Shown piece after piece: positions 16,260 through 25,106 of a stretch of 64,000 nt of DNA; within the stretch, counting starts at the first letter, position 1, and every line of letters starts with the position of its first letter. Source of the stretch: Thioclava indica. GTDB taxonomy: Bacteria; Pseudomonadota; Alphaproteobacteria; Rhodobacterales; Rhodobacteraceae. Position numbers and translations under genes: made by a program. The notes beneath the pieces were generated by a model. It made no database searches, was not told the origin of the DNA, and saw only the letters and a program-made list of their open reading frames with translations. The stretch is from assembly GCF_000714545.1 (NCBI RefSeq), contig NZ_AUNB01000012.1:1-64000 (forward strand). The letters run 5' to 3'.

Positions 16260-17534
16260 TTACCCGATCAGAGCGGGTGGTTTCGGCCCGCCTAGCGCCC
16301 AATCAAGCAACTCGACCGTATGCACCACAGGCACATCCGTGCCGCCGCCGATCTGCACCATGCAGCCGATATTGCCCGCAGCGATCACCTGCGGAGATTT
16401 CGCCTCAAGGGTCGCAACTTTGCGCCGCTTCAGCTCGTCCGAGATTTCGGGCTGCAATAGGTTATAGGTGCCCGCAGAGCCGCAGCACAGATGGCTGTCG
16501 GTAGGTTCGACCACCTCAAACCCGGCGCGTTTCAGCAAATCTTTAGGGGCAGATTTGATCTGCTGGCCGTGCTGTAGCGAGCAGGCCGCATGATAAGCGA
16601 CACGCATATTTCCATTGGCTTCAGGAATTCCGATTTTTTCGAGAAATTCGGAAATGTCGAAAGCGAGCTTGGAAACCTGTGCAGCTTGTTCGGCCATCGG
16701 GGTATCGCGAAACATATGGCCGTAGTCTTTCACCGTCGTGCCGCAGCCCGAGGTGTTGATGATCACCGCGTCCAGATCACCCTCGCCCAGATAGGCGCGG
16801 ATGTTGCGGGCGGCTTGGGCATGGGCCTCGGTTTCGCGGCCCATGTGATGGCTGAGCGCGCCGCAACACCCCAGATCCTTGGGCACCACCACCTCGCAAC
16901 CAAGTCGGCGCAACAGCCGGATCGTGGCATCGTTGATATCGGTATTCAGAGCACGCTGCGCACAGCCGATTTGCAGTGCCACGCGGTATTTCTTAGCGCC
17001 GATCGGGGCAAACACCTGCGGATCGTCATTTCGCGACACGGGCGGGATCGACTTCGGCGCCATCGCGATCATTGCGCGCAGGCGTTTGTCGGGCAAAAAC
17101 CGCGCAAAAGGGCGCGCCAGCTTTGCCCCGCCCATCGCCAACCGGAAGCGCCCCGGATAGGGCACGATCTTGGCCAGCGTCCAGCGCAGCATTCGATCCA
17201 TCAGCGGGCGCTTGTAGGTTTTCTCGACATGAACGCGGGCGTGATCAATGAGATGCATGTAATTCACGCCCGACGGGCAGGTGGTCATGCAGGCAAGACA
17301 GCTTAGGCAGCGATCCAGATGTTTGACGGTCTTTTCATCGGCCGCACGCCCGCTTTCGAGCATATCCTTAATCAGATAAATCCGCCCGCGCGGGCTGTCC
17401 AACTCGTCGCCAAGCACCTGATAAGACGGACAAGTCGCGGTGCAAAAGCCGCAATGCACACAGGCGCGCAGAATATCATTGGCATGCGCAATGCCCGGAT
17501 CTTTCAGCTGTGCCTCGGTGAAATTCGTCTGCAT
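16260..17534 (-). CDS. glcF: Glycolate oxidase iron-sulfur subunit
   Basis: The 424-residue subunit passes electrons from the flavin subunits of glycolate oxidase to the membrane. Two ferredoxin-type clusters are present near the N-terminus: Cys25, 28, 31 and 35 (CVHCGFCTATCP) and Cys76, 79, 82 and 86 (CLSCLACMTTCP). Two CCG domains follow (LGCCGALSHH and LCCGSAGTYN), as in heterodisulfide-reductase-like proteins. Its start codon overlaps the glcE stop by one base, so it is the last gene of glcDEF. The family length is close to 400, so the gene is complete. Confidence 0.95.
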   Translation of the reverse strand: MQTNFTEAQLKDPGIAHANDILRACVHCGFCTATCPSYQVLGDELDSPRGRIYLIKDMLESGRAADEKTVKHLDRCLSCLACMTTCPSGVNYMHLIDHARVHVEKTYKRPLMDRMLRWTLAKIVPYPGRFRLAMGGAKLARPFARFLPDKRLRAMIAMAPKSIPPVSRNDDPQVFAPIGAKKYRVALQIGCAQRALNTDINDATIRLLRRLGCEVVVPKDLGCCGALSHHMGRETEAHAQAARNIRAYLGEGDLDAVIINTSGCGTTVKDYGHMFRDTPMAEQAAQVSKLAFDISEFLEKIGIPEANGNMRVAYHAACSLQHGQQIKSAPKDLLKRAGFEVVEPTDSHLCCGSAGTYNLLQPEISDELKRRKVATLEAKSPQVIAAGNIGCMVQIGGGTDVPVVHTVELLDWALGGPKPPALIG

Positions 17535-18613
17535 CAGAGCATCCTTCCGGGGTTCAAAATGCCGCGCGGGTCGAACTGTGCGCGCAACCCAGCTGAGAGG
17601 GCGGCAACGGGTGCTGGCTCGGGTTCAAACACCGCTGCAGTTACACCGCGCATCAAGGTGGCGTGGCCGCTATAGGGGGCTGCCAGCGCGCGGGCATCGC
17701 TGCCCTCGGGCAATAGAACCCAGATCAACCCGCCGCCCCAATCGAGCATCACCTCGCCGCCCAAACGCGCGATGATATCTGCAGCTTCTGATGGCTTGAC
17801 CGACAGCCGCCAAAGATCGCCCGTTTTGCCCACAAACGGAGTCAAATCGCGCAGATTCGCCCAGATCGCACCCGAGCCGTCCTGCTCAATCCGCGTTTCA
17901 CCGAAGGGCGCAAGTAGGGAGGCCAGCTTCTCGGCGCGATACTGCACCGATTGCGCCAAGCCTTCGACACGCACCACCGCGCCGACGCCCGGAACCCAGC
18001 CCGCGCCAGACACATCAAAGGGCGAGCCAAGCGCCGCCGCCAGAGCCACCTGCGCCGCCCCGGCGGGCAGATCGACAACCACTGTGGCTTGCGTTGGTGC
18101 GGCGGGCAGCAGCTTGAATGCGACCTCGCTCAGAACGCCCAAAGTGCCCCAGCTTCCAGCCATCAGTTTCGCCAGATCGTAGCCGGTAACATTCTTCATC
18201 ACGCGCCCGCCATTCTTGATGACATCGCCGCGCCCATCGACAAACCGCACCCCGATCAGCGAGTCGCGACACGCGCCCGCCTGCACGCGGCGCGGGCCTG
18301 ACACGTTGGCCGCTACCACGCCGCCGATTGTGCTTTGCCCCGGCGCACCTAGAACCGCGCCCCATTGGCCGGGCTCGAACGGCAGACGCTGCCCCTCGGC
18401 GGCCAAAGCGGCCTCGACCTCGGCCAGGGGCGTGCCTGCGCCGACCACCATCGTCAAAGCGCCCGGTTCGTAAAGCGAAATCCCCGAGATCGCGACTTCA
18501 AGCGCCTCGCCAACACACCGCCCTACGGGCCGCGTGCCCCCTCCGCGCACCATGAGGGGCCCGGTCGCTTCGCGTACCGCCTCGGCCAGTTGTGCCTCGC
18601 TTTCAACTTTCAT
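17534..18613 (-). CDS. glcE: Glycolate oxidase FAD-binding subunit
   Basis: The 359-residue protein has an FAD-binding PCMH domain: MVRGGGTRPVGR near the start, then LAEVEAALAAEGQ and GVVAANVSGPRR. A C-terminal domain typical of GlcE follows. It joins GlcD and GlcF in oxidising glycolate to glyoxylate. The ATG at 18613 begins immediately before the conserved KVESEAQLAEAVR start; the longer open frame upstream has no support. It lies 44 bases after glcD and joins glcF through a TGATG overlap. The spacer ahead of it carries a GGAATATTT string that may be a degenerate intergenic element. Confidence 0.94.
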   Translation of the reverse strand: MKVESEAQLAEAVREATGPLMVRGGGTRPVGRCVGEALEVAISGISLYEPGALTMVVGAGTPLAEVEAALAAEGQRLPFEPGQWGAVLGAPGQSTIGGVVAANVSGPRRVQAGACRDSLIGVRFVDGRGDVIKNGGRVMKNVTGYDLAKLMAGSWGTLGVLSEVAFKLLPAAPTQATVVVDLPAGAAQVALAAALGSPFDVSGAGWVPGVGAVVRVEGLAQSVQYRAEKLASLLAPFGETRIEQDGSGAIWANLRDLTPFVGKTGDLWRLSVKPSEAADIIARLGGEVMLDWGGGLIWVLLPEGSDARALAAPYSGHATLMRGVTAAVFEPEPAPVAALSAGLRAQFDPRGILNPGRML

Positions 18614-18657
18614 GAAGCCTGCCTTCCAAATTCTCGAAATATTCCTGGGCAGCGCCC

Positions 18658-20091
18658 CTAGCTGACGCGCCGGCTTTCGGTCATGCCAAGCGGAAACACC
18701 TTGGCCGGGTTCAGCAGCCATTTCGGGTCGAACACATCCTTGACGCGCAGCTGCGCCTCAAGATCGGCAGGGGCGAATTGCACGCTCATCAGGTCGCGCT
18801 TTTCGATGCCCACGCCATGCTCGCCGGTCAAACAGCCGCCGACTTCGACACAGAGCTTGAGGATCTCGGCCCCTAACTGCTCGCACAGTTCCTGCTGGCC
18901 CGCCTCGTTGGCGTTATACAGGATCAGCGGGTGCATATTGCCATCGCCCGCGTGAAACACATTGGCGACATCAAGGCCGTAGTCCTGCGATAGCTCCTCG
19001 ATCCGGCGCAGCACGAAGGGCAGTTCGTTGACCGGGATTGTGCCATCGAGACACATGTAATCGTTGATCTGGCCCATCGCGCCAAAGGCCGATTTGCGCC
19101 CCAGCCAGATCCGCGCGGCCTCATCCGCCGAGGCAGCCTCGCGGAATTCTACCGGATCGTGGCGCATGGCGATCTGGCGGATCATGCCGATCTGTTCGTC
19201 GATTTCGGCTTTCGAGCCTTCGCATTCTACGATCAGCAACGCCTCGCAATCTGGGTAGCCTGCATGACAGAACGCCTCGGTTGCGCGGATGCAGGGGCGG
19301 TCCATGAACTCGATCGCGACCGGCAAGATCCCGGCGCGAATGATGTCGGCGACACAAGCGCCCGCGATTTCGTTGGAGGAATAGCCGATCAACACCGGGC
19401 GCGCGCCTTCGGGCTTGGGCAGGATTTTCAGCGTCGCTTCGGTGACGACACCCAACTGCCCCTCCGAACCGCAGATCAGCCCCAGCAGGTCAAGACCGGC
19501 GGAATCGAGGTATGCGCCGCCGATCTCAAGCACCTCGCCTTGCATCGTGACCATCGTCGCGCCCAGCAGATTATTCGTCGTCACGCCGTATTTCAGACAA
19601 TGCGCGCCGCCGGAATTCATCGCGATATTGCCCGAGATCGCGCAGGCCAACTGGCTGGACGGGTCGGGGGCGTAGAACCAGCCATCGCTTTCCACGGCAC
19701 CGGTGACCGACAGATTGGTGCGCCCGGCTTGCACGCGGATAAAGCGGTTGTCGTAATCGGTTTCCAGCACGCCATTCATGCGCGCCAGCCCTAGCACCAC
19801 CGAATCGGCTTGCGGCATCGAGCCCCCCGCCAGCGACGTGCCCGCCCCGCGCGGCACGACCGGCACGCCAAGTTCATGCAATAGCTTCAGCGAGGCGGAG
19901 ACCTCGGCGGTGGTGCGCGGCAAGATCACGGCCAGCGGCTGACAGCGATAGGCCGAAAGCGCATCGCATTCATAGGCGCGCGTCTCGGCGGGATCGTCGA
20001 TCACAGCATCGCGCGGCAAAACCTCGCGCAGGCGCGCCACGATCTGCGCCTTATTGGCAAGCAAACCGGCATCGGGTCTCGGCATTTGCAT
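18658..20091 (-). CDS. glcD: Glycolate oxidase catalytic subunit
   Basis: The 477-residue flavoprotein oxidises glycolate (and probably D-lactate) to the 2-keto acid. It shows the PCMH FAD domain with VVPRGAGTSLAGG and NIAMNSGGAHCLKYG, then the FAD-oxidase C domain with VFHAGDGNMHP and the ending signature GCLTGEHGVGIEKRD. The ATG at 20091 has GGGAGGAGA ahead. It heads the glcD-glcE-glcF operon, transcribed leftwards from a candidate promoter at 20117-20143. No glcC regulator gene is adjacent, which is unusual compared with E. coli. Photorespiratory-type or algal glycolate use is a plausible context for a marine relative. Confidence 0.95.
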   Translation of the reverse strand: MQMPRPDAGLLANKAQIVARLREVLPRDAVIDDPAETRAYECDALSAYRCQPLAVILPRTTAEVSASLKLLHELGVPVVPRGAGTSLAGGSMPQADSVVLGLARMNGVLETDYDNRFIRVQAGRTNLSVTGAVESDGWFYAPDPSSQLACAISGNIAMNSGGAHCLKYGVTTNNLLGATMVTMQGEVLEIGGAYLDSAGLDLLGLICGSEGQLGVVTEATLKILPKPEGARPVLIGYSSNEIAGACVADIIRAGILPVAIEFMDRPCIRATEAFCHAGYPDCEALLIVECEGSKAEIDEQIGMIRQIAMRHDPVEFREAASADEAARIWLGRKSAFGAMGQINDYMCLDGTIPVNELPFVLRRIEELSQDYGLDVANVFHAGDGNMHPLILYNANEAGQQELCEQLGAEILKLCVEVGGCLTGEHGVGIEKRDLMSVQFAPADLEAQLRVKDVFDPKWLLNPAKVFPLGMTESRRVS

Positions 20092-20116
20092 GGCGTCTCC
20101 TCCCCTTTGGTCAGAA

Positions 20117-20143
20117 ATTATAACCAATTCTGGCGCGTGACAA
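20117..20143 (-). promoter_or_regulatory. Candidate promoter of glcDEF
   Basis: A perfect TATAAT lies on the minus strand at 20122-20117. A TTGTCA lies at 20143-20138, giving a short 15-base spacer; TTGACT at 20148-20143 would give a long 20-base spacer. Transcription would start near 20110, about 20 bases before the glcD ATG. The non-ideal spacing may mean an activator is needed. Confidence 0.45.
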
Positions 20144-20171
20144 GTCAACTCCTCTCACGCTAACAGAGAGC

Positions 20172-20873
20172 ATGACAGAAAACAGTCTCTTTGGCCCGTT
20201 TGCCCCGCTCGATTTGATCGCGCTTGTCGTGCTGGTTATCTGCTGGCTGGCGATTGGCTGGCTGACCGAGCACTCGCCCGCCCACCGCCCCTCAATGGGG
20301 AAGTTGATGGAAAGCTATCGCCGCGAATGGATGCGCCAGTTGGTGACGCGCCAACCGCGCATTTTTGACAGCGCGATGGTGGATGGGCTGCGCCAGTCGA
20401 CGACATTTTTCGCCTCGACTGCTTTGATCGCGATTGGCGGCGGGCTGGCCCTGCTGGCCAACCCCAAGCCATTGACCGATATCGCAAGCGACTTTGCTTT
20501 TGCGCAGGGGCCGGCGCTGTTGTGGGAGGCGCGGATTCTGACCGCCGTGTTATTTGGCGCCAATGCGTTTTTGAAATTCGTCTGGTCGCATCGGCTGTTT
20601 TCTTACGCCGCGATTGCGATGGCGGCGGTGCCCAATGATCCCGACGATCCGCTGGCCTATCCACGCGCGGATCAGGCCGCGCAGATCAATATCAATGCCG
20701 CCAAAAGCTTCAATCGCGGGCTGCGCTCGGTTTATTTCGCGCTGGCGACGCTGGCGTGGTTGCTGGGGCCGCTGGCGCTGATCGCCACGACGGTGTTTAC
20801 CACTGCGATGCTGTGGCGGCGCGAGTTTGCCTCGGAATCGCGCCGCGCTTTGCTGGATAACCAGCCTGAATAA
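20172..20873 (+). CDS. DUF599 family membrane protein
   Basis: The 233-residue integral membrane protein has four to five hydrophobic segments. One covers LIALVVLVICWLAIGWL at the N-terminus, a second SALIAIGGGLALLA-like stretch is central, a third lies near AVLFGANAFLKFVWSH, and one is at the C-terminus (LAWLLGPLALIATTVF). The conserved motif SYRREWMRQLVTR and the segment NINAAKSFNRGLRSVYFALA are characteristic of DUF599. The function is unknown. The gene is divergent from glcD, with 80 bases between starts, and converges on thiQ. Confidence 0.87.
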   Translation: MTENSLFGPFAPLDLIALVVLVICWLAIGWLTEHSPAHRPSMGKLMESYRREWMRQLVTRQPRIFDSAMVDGLRQSTTFFASTALIAIGGGLALLANPKPLTDIASDFAFAQGPALLWEARILTAVLFGANAFLKFVWSHRLFSYAAIAMAAVPNDPDDPLAYPRADQAAQININAAKSFNRGLRSVYFALATLAWLLGPLALIATTVFTTAMLWRREFASESRRALLDNQPE

Positions 20874-20888
20874 GCGGCGCGCCTTTGC

Positions 20889-21584
20889 TCACGCGCCCAG
20901 ATAGGCGCGCAGGCTGGGGGGCGGGTGATCAAGCAGGCTTTGCGTGTCTTGGGGCGGCAGCGCCACGCCATCGGCCACCAGAACGGTTTGTGGACACAGC
21001 GCGCGCGCATCCTCGGGATCGTGGCTGACCATCAAGACCGTGGTGCCTTGTTCCCGCGCGATCTGCGCCACCAGCCCAAGCATTTCCGCCTTCAATGCCG
21101 GACCTAACGCGGCGAAGGGTTCATCGAGCAGCAGCATCGGACGCGCACGCAATAGGGCCCGCGCCAGTGCCGCACGGCTTTGCTGACCGCCCGATAACTG
21201 GCCGGGTTTGCGCGCACCCATTCCCTCCAGCCCCGCCCGGATCAGCGCGGTTTCGATACGGGTGCGGTCTGTTGCCGCGACCTTGCCAGCGGGGTTCAGC
21301 CCCAGCGCGAGATTGCGTGTGACGCTGAGATGGGGGAACAGGTTTTGATCCTGAAACAGGATCGAGAGCGGGCGCGCACCGGGATCGGTTTGGGTGATGT
21401 CCTCGCCGCGCCACAAAACGCGGCCCTGCGTGGCGGCAAAGAACCCCGCAATCACCGAAAGCAGCGTGGATTTGCCAGCGCCTGAGGGGCCGATCACGGC
21501 GACACGCGCCCCGGCAGGAATGGTTAGATCGGCGCTGAGGCGAAAATCGCCTTGTTCAATTATGAGGTTATCGAGGGTCAGCAT
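20889..21584 (-). CDS. thiQ: Thiamine ABC transporter ATP-binding protein
   Basis: The 231-residue ATPase powers uptake of thiamine or its phosphates. The Walker A motif GPSGAGKST spans residues 32-40, the signature is LSGGQ, and Walker B is MLLLDEPFAALG followed by the switch His in MVSHD. It overlaps the permease gene by 17 bases and is the last gene of thiBPQ. The assignment as thiamine-specific rests on the operon and the upstream TPP riboswitch, because ATPase subunits alone do not show substrate. Confidence 0.95.
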   Translation of the reverse strand: MLTLDNLIIEQGDFRLSADLTIPAGARVAVIGPSGAGKSTLLSVIAGFFAATQGRVLWRGEDITQTDPGARPLSILFQDQNLFPHLSVTRNLALGLNPAGKVAATDRTRIETALIRAGLEGMGARKPGQLSGGQQSRAALARALLRARPMLLLDEPFAALGPALKAEMLGLVAQIAREQGTTVLMVSHDPEDARALCPQTVLVADGVALPPQDTQSLLDHPPPSLRAYLGA

Positions 21585-23118
21585 AATGCCCCAATCGGTC
21601 GAGCGCCCAGAACAGCGCGAAGGTGAGGATCAGCAGCAGACTTGCCGCGCCCGCCGCCTGATCCATGCGATATGATCCCATTAGTTGGAACAACGCCAGC
21701 GGCAGGGTGCGGGTCTGGCCATCGGAAAACAGCGTGATTACGCCCAGATCGCCCATTGAAAACGCCGCCGCCAGCCCGGCTGAAAACCCCAAGGGGCGGG
21801 CAAGACGGGGCAGCGTCAGCAGGCGCAATCGGGCGATCCCGCGCAAGTCCAGCGAGGACGCGAGCCGGTCGTAATCCGCCCGAAGCGTGCGAATTTCGGG
21901 CAGCAGGATGCGGGTGGCAAAGGGCACCGACAGCGCGGCATTGGTCAGCAAAACCATCGGCAGGGCGAGGCTGGTGGGGTTGATGAAAGGCCGTGCGATC
22001 AGGAATGCCCCCGTGCCCATCACCAGCGCCGAGGCGGTCATCGGCAGCATCGCCGTGATCTCTGCCCAGCGGTGACGGGTCGCGGCCAGCGCGAGGGGCA
22101 GCGCGACGATCAGCGTTGCAATCGTCGAGGCCAGCGCAATGATCAGCGAGGTCGCGGTGGCGCTCCAGATCATCGGTGGCAGGTTGCTCAGCGCGGGCAG
22201 CCCTCGGGCGAAAACTGCCCCGATCGGGGTGAGTAGAAAGGCGGCGGCAAGAGTGATCGCGGCTACGTCCAACGCGGTATGCGCGGCACCGCCCGAGAGT
22301 TGCGCAATCGGCGCGAAGCTCCGGTCGTGGCCCGCGCCAAAGCTGGCGGGAAGCGTGACGCGCGCGGCGATTAGCAGGGCGGTGACCGAAATCGCGACCT
22401 GCACCAGCGCGAGGCTGGCCGCGCGGCCCATGTCGAAATCGAAGCGGAACGCCTGATAGATCGCGAGTTCCACCGTGGTCGCGCGCGGCCCGCCGCCCAG
22501 CGTCAGCGCGACCGCAAACGATGTCAGACACACCAGAAAAATCGCGAGAAACGCACCGGGCAGAACGGCACGCAGCATCGGGCGTTCCAGCTGCCGCGCG
22601 GTTTGGGTGGGACCAAATCCAAGGCTGGCGGCAAGGCGGAAGCGCTCGGACGGAATCGCCTGCCAGCCATGCAGGATCATCCGCGTGGCCAGTGGCAGGT
22701 TGAAGAACACATGCGCCGTGATCACGCCTTGCGCGCCGTAAATCGAGAGCGGCTCGATCCCGAAATGTGCCAGCGCTGCGTTGATGAACCCGCGCCGACC
22801 GAACACCGCGATCAAACCGAACACGGCCACGATCACCGGCAGGATAAAGGGCGCGCCCATCAGCGAGATCAGCAGATCGCGCCCGGCAAAGCGGCGACGA
22901 TGCAGCGCGCGCGCCACCGGGATCGCCAGCGCGCAAGACAGCAACGCCGACAGCGCCGCCTGCCACAGCGTAAAGCGGATCGCGGCCAGATCGCTGGTGC
23001 GCAACCCGCTTAATCCGCCTGCGCGGATCGCCACGGCCACCAGCGTGCCGATCACGAGCGCGGCCAGAACCGCGCCCGCAACCGCCGCCGGGGCTATTTC
23101 GCGAGCGCGCGCTGCCAT
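21568..23118 (-). CDS. thiP: Thiamine/thiamine-pyrophosphate ABC transporter permease
   Basis: The 516-residue protein contains two fused membrane-spanning domains of the binding-protein-dependent type, with about twelve hydrophobic helices. Each half carries an EAA-like loop (for example ASLGFGPTQTARQLERPML, and a second near SSLDLRGIARLRLLTLPRL). This double-length permease is characteristic of ThiP. The start at 23118 overlaps the end of thiB by 25 bases and the stop overlaps thiQ by 17, so translation is coupled across the operon. Confidence 0.95.
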   Translation of the reverse strand: MAARAREIAPAAVAGAVLAALVIGTLVAVAIRAGGLSGLRTSDLAAIRFTLWQAALSALLSCALAIPVARALHRRRFAGRDLLISLMGAPFILPVIVAVFGLIAVFGRRGFINAALAHFGIEPLSIYGAQGVITAHVFFNLPLATRMILHGWQAIPSERFRLAASLGFGPTQTARQLERPMLRAVLPGAFLAIFLVCLTSFAVALTLGGGPRATTVELAIYQAFRFDFDMGRAASLALVQVAISVTALLIAARVTLPASFGAGHDRSFAPIAQLSGGAAHTALDVAAITLAAAFLLTPIGAVFARGLPALSNLPPMIWSATATSLIIALASTIATLIVALPLALAATRHRWAEITAMLPMTASALVMGTGAFLIARPFINPTSLALPMVLLTNAALSVPFATRILLPEIRTLRADYDRLASSLDLRGIARLRLLTLPRLARPLGFSAGLAAAFSMGDLGVITLFSDGQTRTLPLALFQLMGSYRMDQAAGAASLLLILTFALFWALDRLGHYADPR

Positions 23119-24086
23119 TCTTCGAGCGCGGGGCCGCGCAGTTTTTCGGCCTCGTCTTCGGGTGTATAAAGGGTCTTTTCGGGCATCGGCAGGTCTTGGA
23201 ACACCTCGGGCAGTTGATCATGGGGCAGCTTGGCCGGGAAGGACCAGTTCGCCGTGACGATCATTTTTTGAAACTCGGGGCTCAGGATGTAATCCATGAA
23301 CTCTTGCGCCAGTTTCGGGTGTTTCGACGTCTTGAGTTGGGCCGCCAGTTCGGGCGTGAAATAATGCCCTTCGGGGAAGATCGCGGCGACCTTGCTGTCA
23401 TCGTCCTCGGCGATGATGTGATAGGCGGGCGAGGTGACGTAGCTTAGCACCATATCGGCCTCGCCATCGGTGAACATCCCGTAAGCCTCGGACCAGCCGG
23501 GCGTCACGGTCAGGATTTTCGGCGCGAGTTTTTCCCAAGCGGCCTGCGCCTGATCGCCATAGATCGCCTTGACCCACAGCAGCAGCGACAACCCGGCTGC
23601 GGAGCTGCGCGGGTCTTCGATCACGATCTTATAGGCATCATCGGGGGCATCCAGCAGCTCGGCAAAGCTATGAGGCGGGTTTTTCAGCTTGGTCTTGTCA
23701 TAGACAAAGGCCAGATCGGACCAATCGAAGGGCAGAAAAACCGGATCGTCCCATTTCACCGGCATGCTCAGATCCGAGGTGTCCTCGTTATGGGGCGCAA
23801 ACAGGCCGGTGGCGCGCGCTTTGGCGGTGACATCGGTATTGAGCCCGATCACCACATCGGCCGAGGTTTTGTCGCCTTCCAGCATCACGCGGGGCAGCAC
23901 ATCGCCTGCGACGAATTTTAGATCGCATCCGCAGGTCGCCTCGAACCCCTTTTCAATCGCAGGGCCGGGACCCCATTCGCTGGTGAAATAATCAGGCGCG
24001 TAAACTGTGAGTACGGGCTTGTCCTGCGCAACCGCCAAAGTGGCGATCAGGCTCAGGGCTCCCGCAAGCATCAGGGTGGATTTCAT
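23094..24086 (-). CDS. thiB: Thiamine-binding periplasmic protein
   Basis: The 330-residue substrate-binding protein has a signal peptide (residues 1-20, ATLAVAQ) and the ThiB start VLTVYAPDYFTSEWGPGP. Other family features are GLNTDVTAKA, PFDWSDLAFVYDKTKL, LPSFAELL-like HSFAELLDA, and WSEAYGMFTDGEADMVLSYVTSPAYH. It captures thiamine or its phosphates in the periplasm and feeds ThiP. The ribosome site GGAGTG lies 5 bases before the ATG and can pair with an upstream CACTCC. A TPP riboswitch is further upstream, so the whole operon should be repressed when TPP is plentiful. Confidence 0.96.
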   Translation of the reverse strand: MKSTLMLAGALSLIATLAVAQDKPVLTVYAPDYFTSEWGPGPAIEKGFEATCGCDLKFVAGDVLPRVMLEGDKTSADVVIGLNTDVTAKARATGLFAPHNEDTSDLSMPVKWDDPVFLPFDWSDLAFVYDKTKLKNPPHSFAELLDAPDDAYKIVIEDPRSSAAGLSLLLWVKAIYGDQAQAAWEKLAPKILTVTPGWSEAYGMFTDGEADMVLSYVTSPAYHIIAEDDDSKVAAIFPEGHYFTPELAAQLKTSKHPKLAQEFMDYILSPEFQKMIVTANWSFPAKLPHDQLPEVFQDLPMPEKTLYTPEDEAEKLRGPALEEWQRALAK

Positions 24087-24090
24087 GTCT

Positions 24091-24117
24091 CACTCCAAGG
24101 GCTTGCCGGGCGGAGTG
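24091..24117 (-). promoter_or_regulatory. Hairpin that can mask the thiB ribosome-binding site
   Basis: On the minus strand CACTCC (24117-24112) is complementary to GGAGTG (24096-24091), which is the thiB Shine-Dalgarno sequence; the loop is 15 bases. It lies directly between the riboswitch core and the start codon, so it is a natural expression platform acting on translation. No T-run follows, which argues against termination as the mechanism. Confidence 0.6.
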
Positions 24118-24132
24118 GGGCCGGAATATCCG

Positions 24133-24224
24133 ACTACCTTCCCTCCGCCGGTCTTAACCGGTTCAGGTTCAACGGGTTCGCGCGTGTCGCATCTCAGCCG
24201 GTTTTCACCGGCACCCCGAGGTGG
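24133..24224 (-). promoter_or_regulatory. TPP riboswitch (THI element) controlling thiBPQ
   Basis: Read on the minus strand, the segment contains the THI-box landmarks in order: CGGGGTGCC, GGCTGAGAT, ACCC then GAACCTGA, and GGCGGAGGGAAGG. These form the P2-P5 helices and the two pyrophosphate/pyrimidine-binding loops of the thiamine pyrophosphate riboswitch. It ends about 45 bases before the thiB start. The borders are approximate. Confidence 0.95.
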
Positions 24225-24314
24225 GGCGGATCCTAGGATGGAAGGGCTGGCAGTGCAAGAGGTGCTGCGGCGGGGTATAGGATTCTCAAAGCGGGGATGC
24301 CGGAGGGGGCGATA

Positions 24315-24869
24315 ATGCGGACAGAGCGGGCGAAAATGGCGGCCGGCGAATGGTATTGCTGTCTTGATGCGGAGCTTGAGGCGCTTAGGACCACGGCGCG
24401 GGCGGCGGTATATCAGCACAATAGCTTGCCACCTGAAGATCGCGGAGCGATTGCGCCGAAACTGAAACAGCTACTGAACGCGGAGAACGCGATCGTCGAG
24501 GCGCCGTTTCACTGCGCCTATGGCATCAATATCGCGCTGGGCGATCAGGTCTATCTGAACGCGGGCTGCACCATTCTTGACTGCGCGCGTGTCACCATAG
24601 GCGATCAGTGTATGCTGGGCCCCAATGTTCAGATCTACTGCGCGGAGCATCATCACGACCCGATAAAGCGCAGCGTCGAGGGGCTGGAGCGCGCCCTGCC
24701 CGTGCGCATCGCAAAGCGTGCCTGGATCGGGGGCGGCGCGATCATCCTTGCCGGTGTCACAATCGGTGAAGGGGCTGTTGTTGGGGCCGGAAGCGTGGTG
24801 ACCAGAGATGTCGCGCCAGGCGAAGTTGTCGTCGGTAATCCCGCCCGCCCTATCCAGCGGCAGGGCTGA
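24315..24869 (+). CDS. Sugar O-acetyltransferase (maltose/galactoside acetyltransferase family)
   Basis: The 184-residue protein begins with the small N-terminal Mac domain (ERAKMAAGEWYCCLDAEL). A left-handed parallel beta-helix of hexapeptide repeats follows (GDQVYLNAGCTILDCARVTIGD, quoted as NAGCTILD and GPNVQIYC), ending IGEGAVVGAGSVVTRD and VVVGNPAR. The catalytic His lies in CAEHHHD. Such trimeric enzymes move acetyl from acetyl-CoA to sugars; the native acceptor is unknown. The ATG at 24315 follows GGAGGG; an ATG at 24297 overlaps that site. The gene is divergent from the thiamine operon. Confidence 0.92.
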   Translation: MRTERAKMAAGEWYCCLDAELEALRTTARAAVYQHNSLPPEDRGAIAPKLKQLLNAENAIVEAPFHCAYGINIALGDQVYLNAGCTILDCARVTIGDQCMLGPNVQIYCAEHHHDPIKRSVEGLERALPVRIAKRAWIGGGAIILAGVTIGEGAVVGAGSVVTRDVAPGEVVVGNPARPIQRQG

Positions 24870-25106
24870 CATGCCGCACAAGGGCAGTAACGCGGGCAGC
24901 ATCGCGCGGGCGCGCCGCAGGCCCAGCTTGCAAGCGCCTTGCGCAAGATCCGTCGGGCGTCGTAAAGATGCACGACTATCTGGCAGCCTTTCGGTTTGAT
25001 TGTCTTTACGTGGTGTCTGCCCTTTGCGCGTCATTGCATCCGCGTTGCCTCGGGGCGGCCGAATTGCTAAGCCAAAGGTCGAAATCCCTGAGGAGGCTGC
25101 ACGCCT

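Noticed and set aside
24870-25000. A 42-codon basic frame starting at the ATG that overlaps the acetyltransferase stop (MPHKGSNAGS...).
   Set aside because: It has no ribosome site of its own, its residue mix is the Arg/Ser/Gly type expected from random GC-rich sequence, and it ends without a terminator.
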